From Bacteroidota bacterium (lineage in GTDB: Bacteria; Bacteroidota; Bacteroidia; Chitinophagales; Chitinophagaceae), in NCBI GenBank assembly GCA_030706735.1, contig JAUZNZ010000006.1, positions 1-64,000 on the forward strand: a stretch of 64,000 bases of DNA. Reading direction: 5' to 3'. Under the pieces are notes generated by a model, which was not told the origin of the DNA, did no database searches, and saw nothing but the letters and a program-made list of their open reading frames with translations. This document shows positions 36,561 to 46,609 of the stretch, piece by piece. The first letter of the stretch is position 1. The number at the start of each line of letters is the position of its first letter. A program made the position numbers and the translations under genes.

Positions 36561-37640
36561 ATGAAATACTTACTTGTCCTGGCAGGCCTTTTCCTCCAGC
36601 ATACCGGTGGCCGCCCGTTGGGGCCCGTATTCAAGGGGCGGCTGGTTCCCGCGGATGACAAGCATATCCAATACATGGGCCGGATCGACTTCACCGACCC
36701 GAAGAGACCTCGTTTCTGGTCACCCGGAGTGATCGTGCGTGCCAGGTTCAAGGGAGCCTCATGCGGGCTGCTCCTGAGGGACGAGGTGATTTGGGGAAAG
36801 GATCACAATTATGTCGAGATCGTCGTCGACGATCGGGAACCTTACCGGGTGCAAATGGAAACGAACCGGGACACGATCCGGGTCCAGGCTGCCGGTGGAC
36901 CGGAGGATGATCATCTGGTCACTTTGTGCAAGGATACCGAGTCGGGCATCGGCTATCTCGAATTCGACGGGTTGCTCTGCGAGGGCCTTTTGCCCGCTTC
37001 ACCTCTGCCTTCGCGTAAGATCGAATTCATCGGCAACTCGATCACCTGCGGTTCGGGTATCGACGTCTCAGAGACCCCTTGCGGAAAGGGCAAATGGTAT
37101 GATCAGCACAATGCCTGGTTCAGCTATGGTCCCCTAACGGCAAGGGCGCTCGATGCGCAATGGCATATTTCAGCCGTGTCAGGTATCGGGCTCATGCACA
37201 GTTGTTGCAATATGGGCGAGATCATCATGCCCAGGGTATTCGATAAGGTCAATCAGCGAAGCGATTCCATTGCCTGGGATTTTTCCCGATATACACCGGA
37301 CGTCGTCACCGTTTGTCTGGGCCAGAATGACGGCATCCAGGATTCGACGGAATTTTGCAACAACTATGTCCTGTTTCTCGAAACGCTCAGGAGTCACTAT
37401 CCGTACGCGAAGATCGTCTGCCTGGGCAGCCCGATGGGAGACGCCGGCCTTAATGCTGCGCTCCGGGGCCGCCTGACTGCCGTTGCTGCGCGTATGAACC
37501 GAACGGGCGATATGCAGGTCTACACTTATTTTTATTCCAGGCGCTATTTTCACGGTTGCGGCATGCATCCCGATATGGAAGAGCACCGGCAGATCGCCGC
37601 AGAACTAACGGCTTATCTCAAAAAACTGACCGGCTGGTGA
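36561..37640 (+). CDS. CE2-like SGNH carbohydrate esterase
   Basis: A 359-residue exported protein. The N-terminal signal is short. A beta-sandwich domain (about 25-145) is followed by an SGNH/GDSL domain with the serine in FIGNSITCG (Ser158), LGQND with the block III asparagine, and GCGMHPDMEEH with the catalytic aspartate-histidine pair near 338. This two-domain order is that of CE2 acetyl-esterases, which remove acetyl groups from plant glycans. A second copy of the architecture is fused to a peptidase at 61.3 kb. Confidence 0.87.
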   Translation: MKYLLVLAGLFLQHTGGRPLGPVFKGRLVPADDKHIQYMGRIDFTDPKRPRFWSPGVIVRARFKGASCGLLLRDEVIWGKDHNYVEIVVDDREPYRVQMETNRDTIRVQAAGGPEDDHLVTLCKDTESGIGYLEFDGLLCEGLLPASPLPSRKIEFIGNSITCGSGIDVSETPCGKGKWYDQHNAWFSYGPLTARALDAQWHISAVSGIGLMHSCCNMGEIIMPRVFDKVNQRSDSIAWDFSRYTPDVVTVCLGQNDGIQDSTEFCNNYVLFLETLRSHYPYAKIVCLGSPMGDAGLNAALRGRLTAVAARMNRTGDMQVYTYFYSRRYFHGCGMHPDMEEHRQIAAELTAYLKKLTGW

Positions 37641-37670
37641 CGTCACCCCGTTCCAGGCCGGGGCCGGGCT

Positions 37671-38114
37671 TTACTCCCCGAATCCGGGCAGGACGGGTAT
37701 CTCTTCAAAATCGGTAACACCCTTTTTATACGCATGGCAGGCTTCTCCATTGGTGAGGACAAGATATTTGACCGGCATGGCCATATTGTAGCGTAGTGCC
37801 TGCCAGACCACGCGGCTGTCGAGTTTTATGTCCGTGCCTTTGCATTCCACCAGCATCCAGGGCTGCGCCGTCTTATCGAAAACCAGAAGGTCGAAGCGTT
37901 TGTTGAGTTCGCCCAGTTTCATTCTTCGCTCAACCGCGATATATGAGGAGGGGTAATTTTTTACCTGGATCAGATATTGCACAAAATTTTGTCTGACCCA
38001 TTCTTCGGGGGTCAGGCGAACCCAAAGCTTACGCAATTCGTCCCAGATCTCTTCCTTCTTTCGTTCGGGTTCCCGTATCTTGAAGGAATGGGTCGGATAG
38101 TAGATCCTAATCAT
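37671..38114 (-). CDS. stand-alone HsdR_N-type PD-(D/E)XK domain protein
   Basis: A 147-residue protein equal to the N-terminal domain of type I restriction enzyme R subunits. The nuclease-fold core is visible as RFDLLVFDK and LVECKGTDI, giving the D...ExK triad. No helicase, specificity or methylase gene is near, so it is not a restriction system. Such stand-alone proteins are widespread in this phylum and their role is not known. Confidence 0.8.
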   Translation of the reverse strand: MIRIYYPTHSFKIREPERKKEEIWDELRKLWVRLTPEEWVRQNFVQYLIQVKNYPSSYIAVERRMKLGELNKRFDLLVFDKTAQPWMLVECKGTDIKLDSRVVWQALRYNMAMPVKYLVLTNGEACHAYKKGVTDFEEIPVLPGFGE

Positions 38115-38143
38115 GTGCCAAAACTATTTACTAAATTTACAAA

Positions 38144-38914
38144 ATGAAGAGCAAAGAAGAAATTGTCAAGAATTGGCTGCCTCGCTATACCGGCGAAAAG
38201 CTTGAAAATTTCGGCGGGTATATTCTCCTGACCAATTTTGACAATTACGTTCATCTGTTCGCGGAATGGCACAGTGTCGAGGTCATTGGGATGCATAAAC
38301 CCATGCAATGCGCTACTGCCGGCGATATCACGATCATCAATTTCGGCATGGGCAGTCCCACGGCAGCGACGATCATGGACCTGTTGACGGCGATCGAACC
38401 CAAAGCCGTTCTTTTTCTGGGGAAATGCGGCGGGCTCAAAAAACGCAATAAACTCGGCGATCTGATCCTGCCGATCGCGGCCATACGCGGAGAAGGGACG
38501 TCCAATGACTATTTCCCCCCGGAAGTGCCGGCGCTCCCGGCATTTGCGCTCCAAAAAGCAATCTCCACGACGATCCGGGATTATGCCGTGGATTATTGGA
38601 CGGGCACTGTCTATACGACCAATCGCCGTGTCTGGGAACATGACGAGGAGTTCAAAGAATACCTGAAAGAGATCAGGGCCTATGCCATCGACATGGAAAC
38701 GGCCACGATATTTTCCGTCGGTTTTTTCAACAAGATCCCGACGGGTGCTCTATTGCTTGTCAGCGATCAACCGATGATCCCGGAAGGGGTCAAAACGGCC
38801 GAGAGCGATCTGAAAGTGACAGGAGAATTCGTTGAAAATCACCTCAAGATCGGAATCGACTCCTTGAAGCAGCTCATCAATAACGGTCTCACCGTCCGGC
38901 ATCTGCGGTTCTGA
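38144..38914 (+). CDS. AMP nucleosidase
   Basis: A 256-residue member of the nucleoside phosphorylase superfamily, of the short AMP nucleosidase form, which splits AMP into adenine and ribose 5-phosphate. INFGMGSPTAATIMDLL, FLGKCGGLKKRNKLGD and the base-binding AIDMETATIFSVGF are characteristic. It is divergent from the HsdR_N gene with a gap of only 29 bases, so the promoters are compact. Confidence 0.88.
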   Translation: MKSKEEIVKNWLPRYTGEKLENFGGYILLTNFDNYVHLFAEWHSVEVIGMHKPMQCATAGDITIINFGMGSPTAATIMDLLTAIEPKAVLFLGKCGGLKKRNKLGDLILPIAAIRGEGTSNDYFPPEVPALPAFALQKAISTTIRDYAVDYWTGTVYTTNRRVWEHDEEFKEYLKEIRAYAIDMETATIFSVGFFNKIPTGALLLVSDQPMIPEGVKTAESDLKVTGEFVENHLKIGIDSLKQLINNGLTVRHLRF

Positions 38915-38957
38915 TGCAAATTAATCTATCTTGCAGGCCAGGTAAATCTTTCTATCC

Positions 38958-40664
38958 ATGGCCGCCCCCTTGCTTGACCTTCAGGATTTGACCATCGCCT
39001 TTCGCGTTGGGCACGGCATAGCCCCCGGCGTTGAAGGCATCAACCTCCGGGTCGAGCGCGGAGAGATCGTCGCGCTGGTTGGAGAATCCGGATCGGGTAA
39101 GTCCATTACCGCCCTTTCGATCCTCCGGTTATTACCAAGCCCTCCTGCACACTATTTATCCGGGAAGATCCTTTTTACCGATCAAACTGGCAGACAAGCA
39201 GACCTCCTGACGCAAAGCCCGCGGGACATGCAACGAATCAGGGGTCGTGAAGCGGCAATGATCTTCCAGGAACCGATGAGTTCATTGAACCCTGTTTTCA
39301 CATGCGGGTTCCAGGTGACGGAAGCGATCCGGGCGCATGAAAAACTTACCGCGGGCGAGGCCAGGAAAAGGAGCATCGACCTGTTTGAAAAGGTCCGGCT
39401 GCCCGACCCTTCCGGCATATATTCCAGATATCCCCACCAGCTCAGCGGCGGTCAGAAACAGCGCGTAATGATCGCCATGGCGATCAGCTGCCATCCGTCT
39501 TTGCTTATCTGCGACGAGCCCACTACGGCCCTGGATACGACCGTACAAAAGACGATCCTGCAGTTGATCCGGGAATTGCAGCAAGCCGCCAATATGGGAG
39601 TACTATTCATTACCCATGATCTGGGCGTCGTCGCTGAAATTGCGGACCGGGCGCTGGTCATGTACAAAGGCGGCGTAGTGGAGGAGGGAAAAGTGAAGGA
39701 TCTGTTTAGCCATCCCACCCATCCCTATACCCGCGGTTTGTTGAATTGCCGCCCGGCCCTGCACAGCAAAGGAATGCGGCTGCCTGTCGTATCCGATTTT
39801 ATTCAGGCGCCCGGGGCAGCGAGGGTTCAACCTATTGAAGATCGCGGGGAAACGATCCGGTACGATCAATCGCTGGTGGAGGTCAGGAACCTTCGCGTAT
39901 GGTATCCTGCGAGAACGAACTGGCATGGAAAGGCGATCGGTCATACCAAGGCTGTTGACGACGTGAGTTTCGACGTCTACAAGGGAGAGACTCTGGGGCT
40001 GGTCGGAGAATCGGGCTGCGGAAAGACGACCCTCGGGAGGGCCTTGATGAGATTGACGGAGCCAACCGCGGGACAGATCCTGTTCAATGGAACAAACCTC
40101 GGCGCCTATGGTGCGGCCCGGCTAAAGCAGCTCCGAAAGGATATCCAGATCATCTTCCAGGATCCTTACTCTTCGCTGAACCCCAGGCTGACGATCGGTT
40201 CTGCGATCACGGAGGCGTTGAAGGTGCACAACCTTTCCGGAGGCAAGCGGGGGAGGAGGCAACGAGTGGAGGAGTTGCTGCAAAAGGTAAGCATGAGGCC
40301 CGAGCATTTCGGCCGCTATCCGCATGAATTTTCCGGCGGTCAACGCCAGCGGATCGTCATCGCACGGGCCCTTTCCCTGAACCCAACCTTTATCGTATGC
40401 GATGAATCGGTTTCAGCCCTCGATGTCAGCGTGCAGGCGCAAGTGCTCAACCTGCTGAATGATCTGAAAAAAGAATTCGGGTTCACGATCGTATTTATTT
40501 CGCACGATCTGTCCGTGGTGCGTTACATCAGCGATCGCATCATGGTCATGAACAAAGGCAGGATCGAGGAGATCGGGGATGCGGAGAGCCTTTACGACCA
40601 CCCGCAAACAGAGTATACGCGCAGGCTTATTGCCGCCATTCCGGCTGCATCGATCCGAAAATGA
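38958..40664 (+). CDS. duplicated peptide-type ABC transporter ATPase
   Basis: A 568-residue protein with two ATPase domains in tandem, like a fusion of DppD and DppF or the GsiA/YejF type. Walker A motifs are GESGSGKS and GESGCGKT; signatures are LSGGQKQR and FSGGQRQR; Walker B regions are [12 protein letters not shown] and [12 protein letters not shown]. It would power import of oligopeptides or similar solutes. No permease or binding protein is adjacent, so partners are elsewhere. Confidence 0.92.
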   Translation: MAAPLLDLQDLTIAFRVGHGIAPGVEGINLRVERGEIVALVGESGSGKSITALSILRLLPSPPAHYLSGKILFTDQTGRQADLLTQSPRDMQRIRGREAAMIFQEPMSSLNPVFTCGFQVTEAIRAHEKLTAGEARKRSIDLFEKVRLPDPSGIYSRYPHQLSGGQKQRVMIAMAISCHPSLLICDEPTTALDTTVQKTILQLIRELQQAANMGVLFITHDLGVVAEIADRALVMYKGGVVEEGKVKDLFSHPTHPYTRGLLNCRPALHSKGMRLPVVSDFIQAPGAARVQPIEDRGETIRYDQSLVEVRNLRVWYPARTNWHGKAIGHTKAVDDVSFDVYKGETLGLVGESGCGKTTLGRALMRLTEPTAGQILFNGTNLGAYGAARLKQLRKDIQIIFQDPYSSLNPRLTIGSAITEALKVHNLSGGKRGRRQRVEELLQKVSMRPEHFGRYPHEFSGGQRQRIVIARALSLNPTFIVCDESVSALDVSVQAQVLNLLNDLKKEFGFTIVFISHDLSVVRYISDRIMVMNKGRIEEIGDAESLYDHPQTEYTRRLIAAIPAASIRK

Positions 40665-40673
40665 TCGGAACGG

Positions 40674-43600
40674 TCAGTCCTCTTCATTAGACCCGGCATA
40701 GAAATCGCGATCCATATAAAAGACGGCCGCACTCTTCCGCCTCGATAAGAGAAAGCGGTGTAACTGTTTGTCGAATTGTTCACGCTCGGGCGAGTCGCTC
40801 CTCAGGGATTTGTTGGTCAGGCTGATGAAGGCATCAGCGCCTTCCCCGCTGCAATCGACTTCTTTCGGATCAATGGGCTGCAGGCCGCTAAAACCTATTT
40901 TCCATTCGTCCTCTTTCGGCAACTTGTATTTAAAAAGATAGACAAACCCTTTGTACTGTCTGAATTGCACGAGCCGTTTATCGACGTATTGAATCTCAGA
41001 GACCTCCTTGTTGGAATGCTTGCTGACAAGCTGGCTGCGCGCAATGGCCAACTGGTTGTTCCAGGCGGCCGGGAACCGGCCTGTCTTGTGTATGGCTTTC
41101 ATCCGTTTGAACAACGAGCTCCGGTAACGGTCACCCGCCGCCAGCGTGACAAGGATGGAATCAGCCACGGGCTTATCGTTGCGCAGCAACAAGACGACGG
41201 TGCTCATGCGCAGATCGGCATCGCGGCTTTGGAGCAATTTATCGAAGAAACGGGGCACGGTAGCATTCCTGTCATAAAAAGGCACCAGGAGAATCGCATA
41301 TTGTTCAAGCTCACTATTCGATTCATCGGGGACATCCATATCCGCTGACACGATGTCATCGTCTTTATCGCCATCCTTTTTTTGCAGTTTCTTCTCGTCT
41401 CTTCCCTCCTGCTTTTTCCATTGGATCTTGGCGTCAAAATACAATTGGCTGAATGATGACTCATAGTCGGAGGCCTTCAGGTACCCGCTGTCAACAAGAG
41501 TGGAGAGGAGAGAGCGAATATTATCCTTATAATCGTCGACGACAGCCAGCTGCAGGAGCTCCGGAAAGAGATCGCGCGCGAGCGCCAGCGAGTCTCCGAG
41601 ATCCTGGAAGAGGTAATTGTAATCGGAGGAATTCCCGAAGATCGGGGGATCCTGCACCAGCAGGACTTTCAGGGCATCGTAGGCCTGCCGGGTCTTTTGG
41701 CGCGCCAGGGCCCGTAGCGCGGCATGTTGGAAGGTGCTGGTATCACCTGCCTTTTCATAGATCGCGCGCAGACCGGTTACCACCTGTGTCGCCACCGACC
41801 GATCGTCGATGTAGCCCAGTTCGTTGATCAATTTTGCTTTCGTATTGAAATAGTCCTTATCCCTGCTGTTCAGTGCCGCGATGTCCTGCAGCAGCCGCGG
41901 CAATCCGCCAGCCCCAAAATAAACATTCGGAATGGCTTCCCTGGCGCGACGACGCGTGGCGGAGTCGGGGCTGTGCAGATCCTTAAAAAAAATATCCAGT
42001 TTGGGGCTGAAAATGGGGGATGCCGATCCGCTGTCTACGGGAACAATGCTATGGTAGAAGCGGCTAATGAACTCGCTGGTCGGGAAGGGATGGGAGGAGT
42101 CGTCCATGCAGACCATGTGATAAAGGCGTTCGTTCCTGAAAAAGGTCCAGTGATGGATCAAGCGGGAGGAATTCGTGTCGGCCAGAATGAATTTGTATCC
42201 GGTCACGGGCTCTCCGCGACCGAAGGGCTGCTTACTTAAAATGAGGAAGTCCTTATGCAGTCGTTTTTCATTGGTCTGGTCTTCCCAGAACGTCGCAGAA
42301 TCCTTGGGACAGTAGTATTTAGGAAAGGTTTCCATGGAGACGAAGACCGCTTCGCCGGTCGAATCGTCCTCGAACAAGGCCGTTCTCATCCTCGGCCAAT
42401 AGCTGTTATACTCCGAGACCGGGCTGTTGAAGTCCTCGCTGGACGCACGTTCCATGATATTTCGCATGCCGGCGTCGATATCCGGCACGACCGGGGTATT
42501 CACGCTGATATGCATGAAGGTGTCCACATAGGACCTAAATCCGGAGTAGCGATAGGGAGAGAAGGTAAAGGAGTCGAAAAATTCGGGAAAGGCTTTTTCC
42601 CTACCTCCGGCACTGTGGACGGCCAGTACAAAGTAATGCGGCCCTTTGACCACAAACCGTGCCCGGATCCGGGACCCGTCCTTTTCGAGATAGGATGCAT
42701 CAAGGCAGGGGAATCCTTTATACACGCCGGTGCGACGTGAGAGCGTTCTGTCGATCCACTCGGAAGACTGGAAACTCTCTTCCGCAAGGGCCAGGTCGGC
42801 CGTGTCTTCTTCGAGATAGTGAAAATTCTGGACCGTTTTATTCCAAACCAGGAAAGAATTACCCGTCATCGAATCCTCCGCCTCGTATTCCCAGCGGATG
42901 ATACCGTCCGTCTGCATCGCATTCCTGGACTGTGAGGGCTGACGAGGCATGCGTATGCTGAATCCGCCCTGCGGGGGAGTAAACATCGCCCATTCCGCGG
43001 GACCTTTCTCGCGAACCCGGATCGAGCCGAAGAATTGATCCGCCTCCTTGCCTTCCACGTAGTTCCCGTTACCGCTCATTTTGAAAACGAGGACTTCCGC
43101 CGGTGTTACGAAGATATTGTACCGCTGGAAATCGCCGCGGCGGGTCTTGCTGGTCACATCGTAGCCCACGAAGCCGTCCCGCGTTACGGGCGATCTCTTC
43201 AAGATCTTGCCGGGAATATTCTCATAGAGCAGGCTATCCACTTTTTTGAGGATGGCGCCCTCCTTTTGGCCAAGGAAGCCTGCGTGCGTCTTCACCCGGC
43301 CAACCATATAATATGCGCCATTCGCCATATCGGCATATTGCCAGGAATCTGCAGAACGGCCATCGGCGCGTTTATACAGCTTGCCGGGAACCTGTACAGA
43401 AAAGGCGCCGTCATCGGATTTGAATTCCGAGAAGCTGACGGGCACGTGGATCTTATCGATGGTATCTTTCTGCACACCGTCGCGGTCCTGCATGGCGACG
43501 GGTCTCAGGGTATAGCCCTTTCTGCGCAGCAACTCAATAACACCCCGTTTCCCGGGCAGGTGTGCCGCGCCCACGCCTACAAATAAGGATCGTTGACGAA

Positions 43601-44387
43601 CGATGCTATCGATCGATGCCGCCTGGATCTCATTGCGCCGGTACAGGAATTTCTCCATATAGGCCTCGGAAGGCTGCAGCAATTTTTCCAGGGAATCAAG
43701 CATGTCGAGGTCACCCGTCCGATAGGCAACCTGCGATTTCCGTTCGACATCGAACATACTCTCGCCGTCCATGTTGCGGTGTCGCTTATCCCTGTCCTTC
43801 ATCATATCCTGGGCAGCCTCCATCGTGAGTTGCTCGGTCTGAAAGAAATTCTCTACGCCCGTGGCCTGCTTGCCCAGTTTCATACCCGTTTGGTAGATGT
43901 AGAGATCCAGATAGGTATCCTCCTCGAAGTCGGCCCTCGCCTGGAAAGTGCGATACAAAAGTCCGTTGATAAGCGTAGGCTCATCGCTAAGGGCCGATTT
44001 CAGCCGGTCCTCGTACTTCTCAAGCTGGAAGGAGTGTATATTGAGGTAATCCCTGGGTGAGCCCTGGGTATAGAAGCGGAGATTGGTCTGCATATTGTCA
44101 TACCGGAACAATTGGTCCTGCCAAAGACGGGGATCCAGTTCAAGGGCAACAATATCGGTGCTTTTCAGATCGAGGTAAAACGAATCGCTGAGATGGAAGA
44201 CCATCTTGCTGCTGACATGCATGGTCCCGAAAAGATAGGAAGGGCGTTTAAGGCCATGGCCGGTGATTTCCCACAAAAGGGAAGGGTATTTCTTCTCTGG
44301 TCGCTTTTGAGCTATCAAGGAGGAGGTCAGGAAAAAAGAAAAAAGAAGGAGCGCAGCAAACCTTCGAACAGCCATCGATCTCATCAT
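40674..44387 (-). CDS. giant TraB/GumN-family protein
   Basis: A 1237-residue exported protein (signal peptide to about residue 26). The first 300 residues are a TraB/GumN domain: YLFGTMHVSSKMVF at the start and LFVGVGAAHLPGKRGVIELL at the end carry the conserved GTMH and GAxHLxGxxG motifs of this putative metalloprotease-like family. Two or three PsbP-like beta repeats follow (starts such as GAFSVQVPGKLY and GGFSIRMPRQPS, about 315-800). The C-terminus (about 815-1200) is helical and repeat-like, as in HEAT proteins. Typical TraB proteins are about 300 residues, so this is a large multidomain version. Function is unknown. Confidence 0.75.
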   Translation of the reverse strand: MMRSMAVRRFAALLLFSFFLTSSLIAQKRPEKKYPSLLWEITGHGLKRPSYLFGTMHVSSKMVFHLSDSFYLDLKSTDIVALELDPRLWQDQLFRYDNMQTNLRFYTQGSPRDYLNIHSFQLEKYEDRLKSALSDEPTLINGLLYRTFQARADFEEDTYLDLYIYQTGMKLGKQATGVENFFQTEQLTMEAAQDMMKDRDKRHRNMDGESMFDVERKSQVAYRTGDLDMLDSLEKLLQPSEAYMEKFLYRRNEIQAASIDSIVRQRSLFVGVGAAHLPGKRGVIELLRRKGYTLRPVAMQDRDGVQKDTIDKIHVPVSFSEFKSDDGAFSVQVPGKLYKRADGRSADSWQYADMANGAYYMVGRVKTHAGFLGQKEGAILKKVDSLLYENIPGKILKRSPVTRDGFVGYDVTSKTRRGDFQRYNIFVTPAEVLVFKMSGNGNYVEGKEADQFFGSIRVREKGPAEWAMFTPPQGGFSIRMPRQPSQSRNAMQTDGIIRWEYEAEDSMTGNSFLVWNKTVQNFHYLEEDTADLALAEESFQSSEWIDRTLSRRTGVYKGFPCLDASYLEKDGSRIRARFVVKGPHYFVLAVHSAGGREKAFPEFFDSFTFSPYRYSGFRSYVDTFMHISVNTPVVPDIDAGMRNIMERASSEDFNSPVSEYNSYWPRMRTALFEDDSTGEAVFVSMETFPKYYCPKDSATFWEDQTNEKRLHKDFLILSKQPFGRGEPVTGYKFILADTNSSRLIHHWTFFRNERLYHMVCMDDSSHPFPTSEFISRFYHSIVPVDSGSASPIFSPKLDIFFKDLHSPDSATRRRAREAIPNVYFGAGGLPRLLQDIAALNSRDKDYFNTKAKLINELGYIDDRSVATQVVTGLRAIYEKAGDTSTFQHAALRALARQKTRQAYDALKVLLVQDPPIFGNSSDYNYLFQDLGDSLALARDLFPELLQLAVVDDYKDNIRSLLSTLVDSGYLKASDYESSFSQLYFDAKIQWKKQEGRDEKKLQKKDGDKDDDIVSADMDVPDESNSELEQYAILLVPFYDRNATVPRFFDKLLQSRDADLRMSTVVLLLRNDKPVADSILVTLAAGDRYRSSLFKRMKAIHKTGRFPAAWNNQLAIARSQLVSKHSNKEVSEIQYVDKRLVQFRQYKGFVYLFKYKLPKEDEWKIGFSGLQPIDPKEVDCSGEGADAFISLTNKSLRSDSPEREQFDKQLHRFLLSRRKSAAVFYMDRDFYAGSNEED

Positions 44388-44445
44388 GGGGAATTATCGG
44401 TTCTTATGAAGTTGCAAAAAAACGGCGACTATCGGGCAAAAAGTC

Positions 44446-44480
44446 TTTTTTTATATTTTGTCCTTTTCTCGCTACCTTTG
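44446..44480 (+). promoter_or_regulatory. probable queA promoter
   Basis: TACCTTTG at 44473-44480 is a clear -7 box, and a T-run near 44446-44452 lies at the -33 distance. The same TACCTTTGC word is found at the rpsT promoter. Transcription from here would give a leader of about 140 bases before queA. Confidence 0.6.
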
Positions 44481-44492
44481 CACGCTTGAAAA

Positions 44493-44556
44493 ATCATGCC
44501 GTAACATGATATCAAATCAGGTGCCGTAAGACCTGGTTTGTACCGGAAATCTTCCG
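44493..44556 (+). ncRNA. structured leader of queA with twin loops
   Basis: Three hairpins follow one another. The first is ATCATG/CATGAT (44493-44510). The second is AAATCAGGT/ACCTGGTTT (44514-44539, nine pairs with one G-U). The third is CGGAA/TTCCG (44544-44556). The word GCCGTAA is at the apex of each of the first two (44498-44504 and 44523-44529). It could be a cis-regulatory RNA, perhaps a riboswitch or protein site, but it matches no class I know. Confidence 0.45.
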
Positions 44557-44627
44557 ACCTACCTACCTGTCGCCTGCTGGTATCATGTACGAATTTTGTT
44601 TTATACGTATAAAAATAATTTTTCTAC

Positions 44628-45677
44628 ATGAAGCTTTCCCAGTTCAAGTTTGATCTTCCGTTAAACCTCATAGCCCAACACCCCGCGAAAAGAAGAGAGG
44701 ACAGCCGGATGATGGTTGTACACCGCCGGACCGGCCAGATCGAGAATAAGCATTTCAGGGATATCCTTGACTATTTCGATGACAAGGACGTGTTCGTGGT
44801 GAACAATACCAAGGTTTTTCCTGCGCGCATGTACGGCCGCAAGGAAAAGACCGGGGCAAAGATCGAGGTCTTCCTGTTGCGTGAATTGAACAAGCCGAAC
44901 CGGCTTTGGGATGTGATCGTCGATCCTGCCAGAAAGATCCGTGTGGGCAATAAGCTTTATTTCGGGGACAATGACGAACTGGTCGCAGAGGTAATCGACA
45001 ACACGACCAGCAGGGGACGTACCATCCGGTTCCTGTGGGAGGGCAGTGACGATGAATTCCGGCAGGTACTGGAGCTACTGGGAGAGACCCCGTTACCGAA
45101 ATACATCAAGCGGAAGCCGGACGACGAAGACAAGGAGCGATATCAAACCGTATACGCCAAGCATGAGGGTGCGGTCGCGGCACCCACGGCCGGGCTGCAT
45201 TTCAGCAAAGAGTTGATCAAGCGACTGGAAATAAAGGGGATCCGATTCGCCGAAGTGACCCTCCATACCGGCCTCGGAACGTTCCGACCCATCGAGGTCG
45301 AAGACCTCAGCAAGCATAAGATGGATGCGGAATATTACCGGATCGAAGAAGACGCGTGCAAGATCGTCAATAAGGCCCGGCTGGGCAACAACCGGATCTG
45401 TTCGGTCGGCACGACGACCATGCGCGCGATCGAATCCTCTTTTACCGCGGAAAAACTGATGAAACCTTCCGAAGGCTGGACCAACACGTTCATCCACCCT
45501 CCTTACCAGTTCAATATCGCAGACGCCCTGGTGACGAATTTTCATTTGCCGAAGACCAGCTTGCTGATCATGGTATGCGCCTTTGCGGGCTATGATCTGG
45601 CGATGGAATCCTATAAGAAGGCCATCAAGGACAAGTATCGATTCTTCAGCTATGGTGACGCCATGCTGATCATTTAA
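44628..45677 (+). CDS. queA: tRNA preQ1 ribosyltransferase-isomerase
   Basis: A 349-residue enzyme that transfers and rearranges the ribosyl part of S-adenosylmethionine onto preQ1 in tRNA, giving epoxyqueuosine. Family marks are the start [48 protein letters not shown] and [13 protein letters not shown]. Normal length. It is preceded by an unusually long AT-rich leader with hairpins and a 16-base palindrome around TATACGTATA at 44599-44614. A secreted esterase gene starts 9 bases after it. Confidence 0.96.
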   Translation: MKLSQFKFDLPLNLIAQHPAKRREDSRMMVVHRRTGQIENKHFRDILDYFDDKDVFVVNNTKVFPARMYGRKEKTGAKIEVFLLRELNKPNRLWDVIVDPARKIRVGNKLYFGDNDELVAEVIDNTTSRGRTIRFLWEGSDDEFRQVLELLGETPLPKYIKRKPDDEDKERYQTVYAKHEGAVAAPTAGLHFSKELIKRLEIKGIRFAEVTLHTGLGTFRPIEVEDLSKHKMDAEYYRIEEDACKIVNKARLGNNRICSVGTTTMRAIESSFTAEKLMKPSEGWTNTFIHPPYQFNIADALVTNFHLPKTSLLIMVCAFAGYDLAMESYKKAIKDKYRFFSYGDAMLII

Positions 45678-45686
45678 TGGTTCGAA

Positions 45687-46607
45687 ATGAAAAAGCCGAT
45701 CCTCCTTATTATCACCAGCTTCCTGGTTATCATGGTAAACGCTCAGCAAGTCATATCCCTCTATGCCGACAGCATTCCGAATTCCCGGCCCGGCAAGGAC
45801 GAGGAGCGTCACGAGACGAACGGAGCAACCGGTCATGTCAGCCTCAGCAAGGTCAGCCACCCTACCCTTTCGGCCTACTTTCCGGAAAAGGATAAGGCGA
45901 ATGGCATGGCGATCATCATATGTCCGGGCGGCGGGTACAGTCACCTGGCGATCGGTCATGAGGGCTTTGACGTAGCCAGCAGGCTGAATGAGATGGGAAT
46001 CGCGGCCTTTGTCCTGAAATACCGGCTGCCCAGTGACGTCACCATGATCAACAAGGAGGTGGGGCCTTTGCAGGACGCGCAGCGGGCCGTTCAACTGGTG
46101 CGGCAACGTGCAGGCTCGTGGGGCATCGATCCGGGCAGGGTTGGCATCATGGGATTCTCTGCCGGCGGTCATTTGGCTTCGACGGCGGGAACCCACTTTA
46201 CGAAAGCCGTCATTCCCAACAAAGAAAATATCTCCCTTCGTCCGGATTTCCTGATCCTGCTTTATCCGGTGATTAGTTTTACCGACAGCCTGGCGCACAA
46301 AGGTTCCAGAGATAATCTCATAGGCCCGAACCCTTCGGAGGACAAGATCCGGGAATATTCCAACGAGAAGCAGGTCACTGCCTATACTCCGCCCGCTTTC
46401 ATCGTTCAGGCGGGCGACGATCATACTGTCAGGGTACAGAATAGCATTGCCTTTTACCAGGCATTGGCGCAGCACGGCGTTCCCGCCGAATTGCATATTT
46501 ATCCGAAGGGAGGACATGGGTTCGGATTGCATAATCCGTCGACGAAGGACGAATGGATCGATCTTCTCCGGAATTGGCTCGACGCCAATGGCTGGATGAA
46601 GAAATGA
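45687..46607 (+). CDS. exported alpha/beta-hydrolase, acetyl-esterase type
   Basis: A 306-residue protein with a signal peptide ending VNAQQ. The oxyanion region IICPGGGYSHLA, the nucleophile in GFSAGGH (Ser158), an acid near AGDDHTV and the histidine in KGGHGFGLH show a complete catalytic triad. The family (BD-FAE/Axe-like) removes acetyl or feruloyl groups from xylan. It ends 2 bases before the convergent lysC gene. Confidence 0.87.
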   Translation: MKKPILLIITSFLVIMVNAQQVISLYADSIPNSRPGKDEERHETNGATGHVSLSKVSHPTLSAYFPEKDKANGMAIIICPGGGYSHLAIGHEGFDVASRLNEMGIAAFVLKYRLPSDVTMINKEVGPLQDAQRAVQLVRQRAGSWGIDPGRVGIMGFSAGGHLASTAGTHFTKAVIPNKENISLRPDFLILLYPVISFTDSLAHKGSRDNLIGPNPSEDKIREYSNEKQVTAYTPPAFIVQAGDDHTVRVQNSIAFYQALAQHGVPAELHIYPKGGHGFGLHNPSTKDEWIDLLRNWLDANGWMKK

Positions 46608-46609
46608 CC

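Noticed and set aside
37671-38114. HsdR_N domain protein as part of a defence or restriction system
   Set aside because: No methylase, specificity, helicase or other defence gene is nearby; neighbours are an esterase and AMP nucleosidase. Stand-alone copies are common housekeeping-like genes in this phylum.
45093-46532. A 479-codon minus-strand open frame opposite queA and the esterase gene
   Set aside because: It lies antisense to two well-supported genes, spans the gap between them, has Arg/Gly/His-biased composition and no recognisable motif. Such frames are expected in GC-rich coding DNA.
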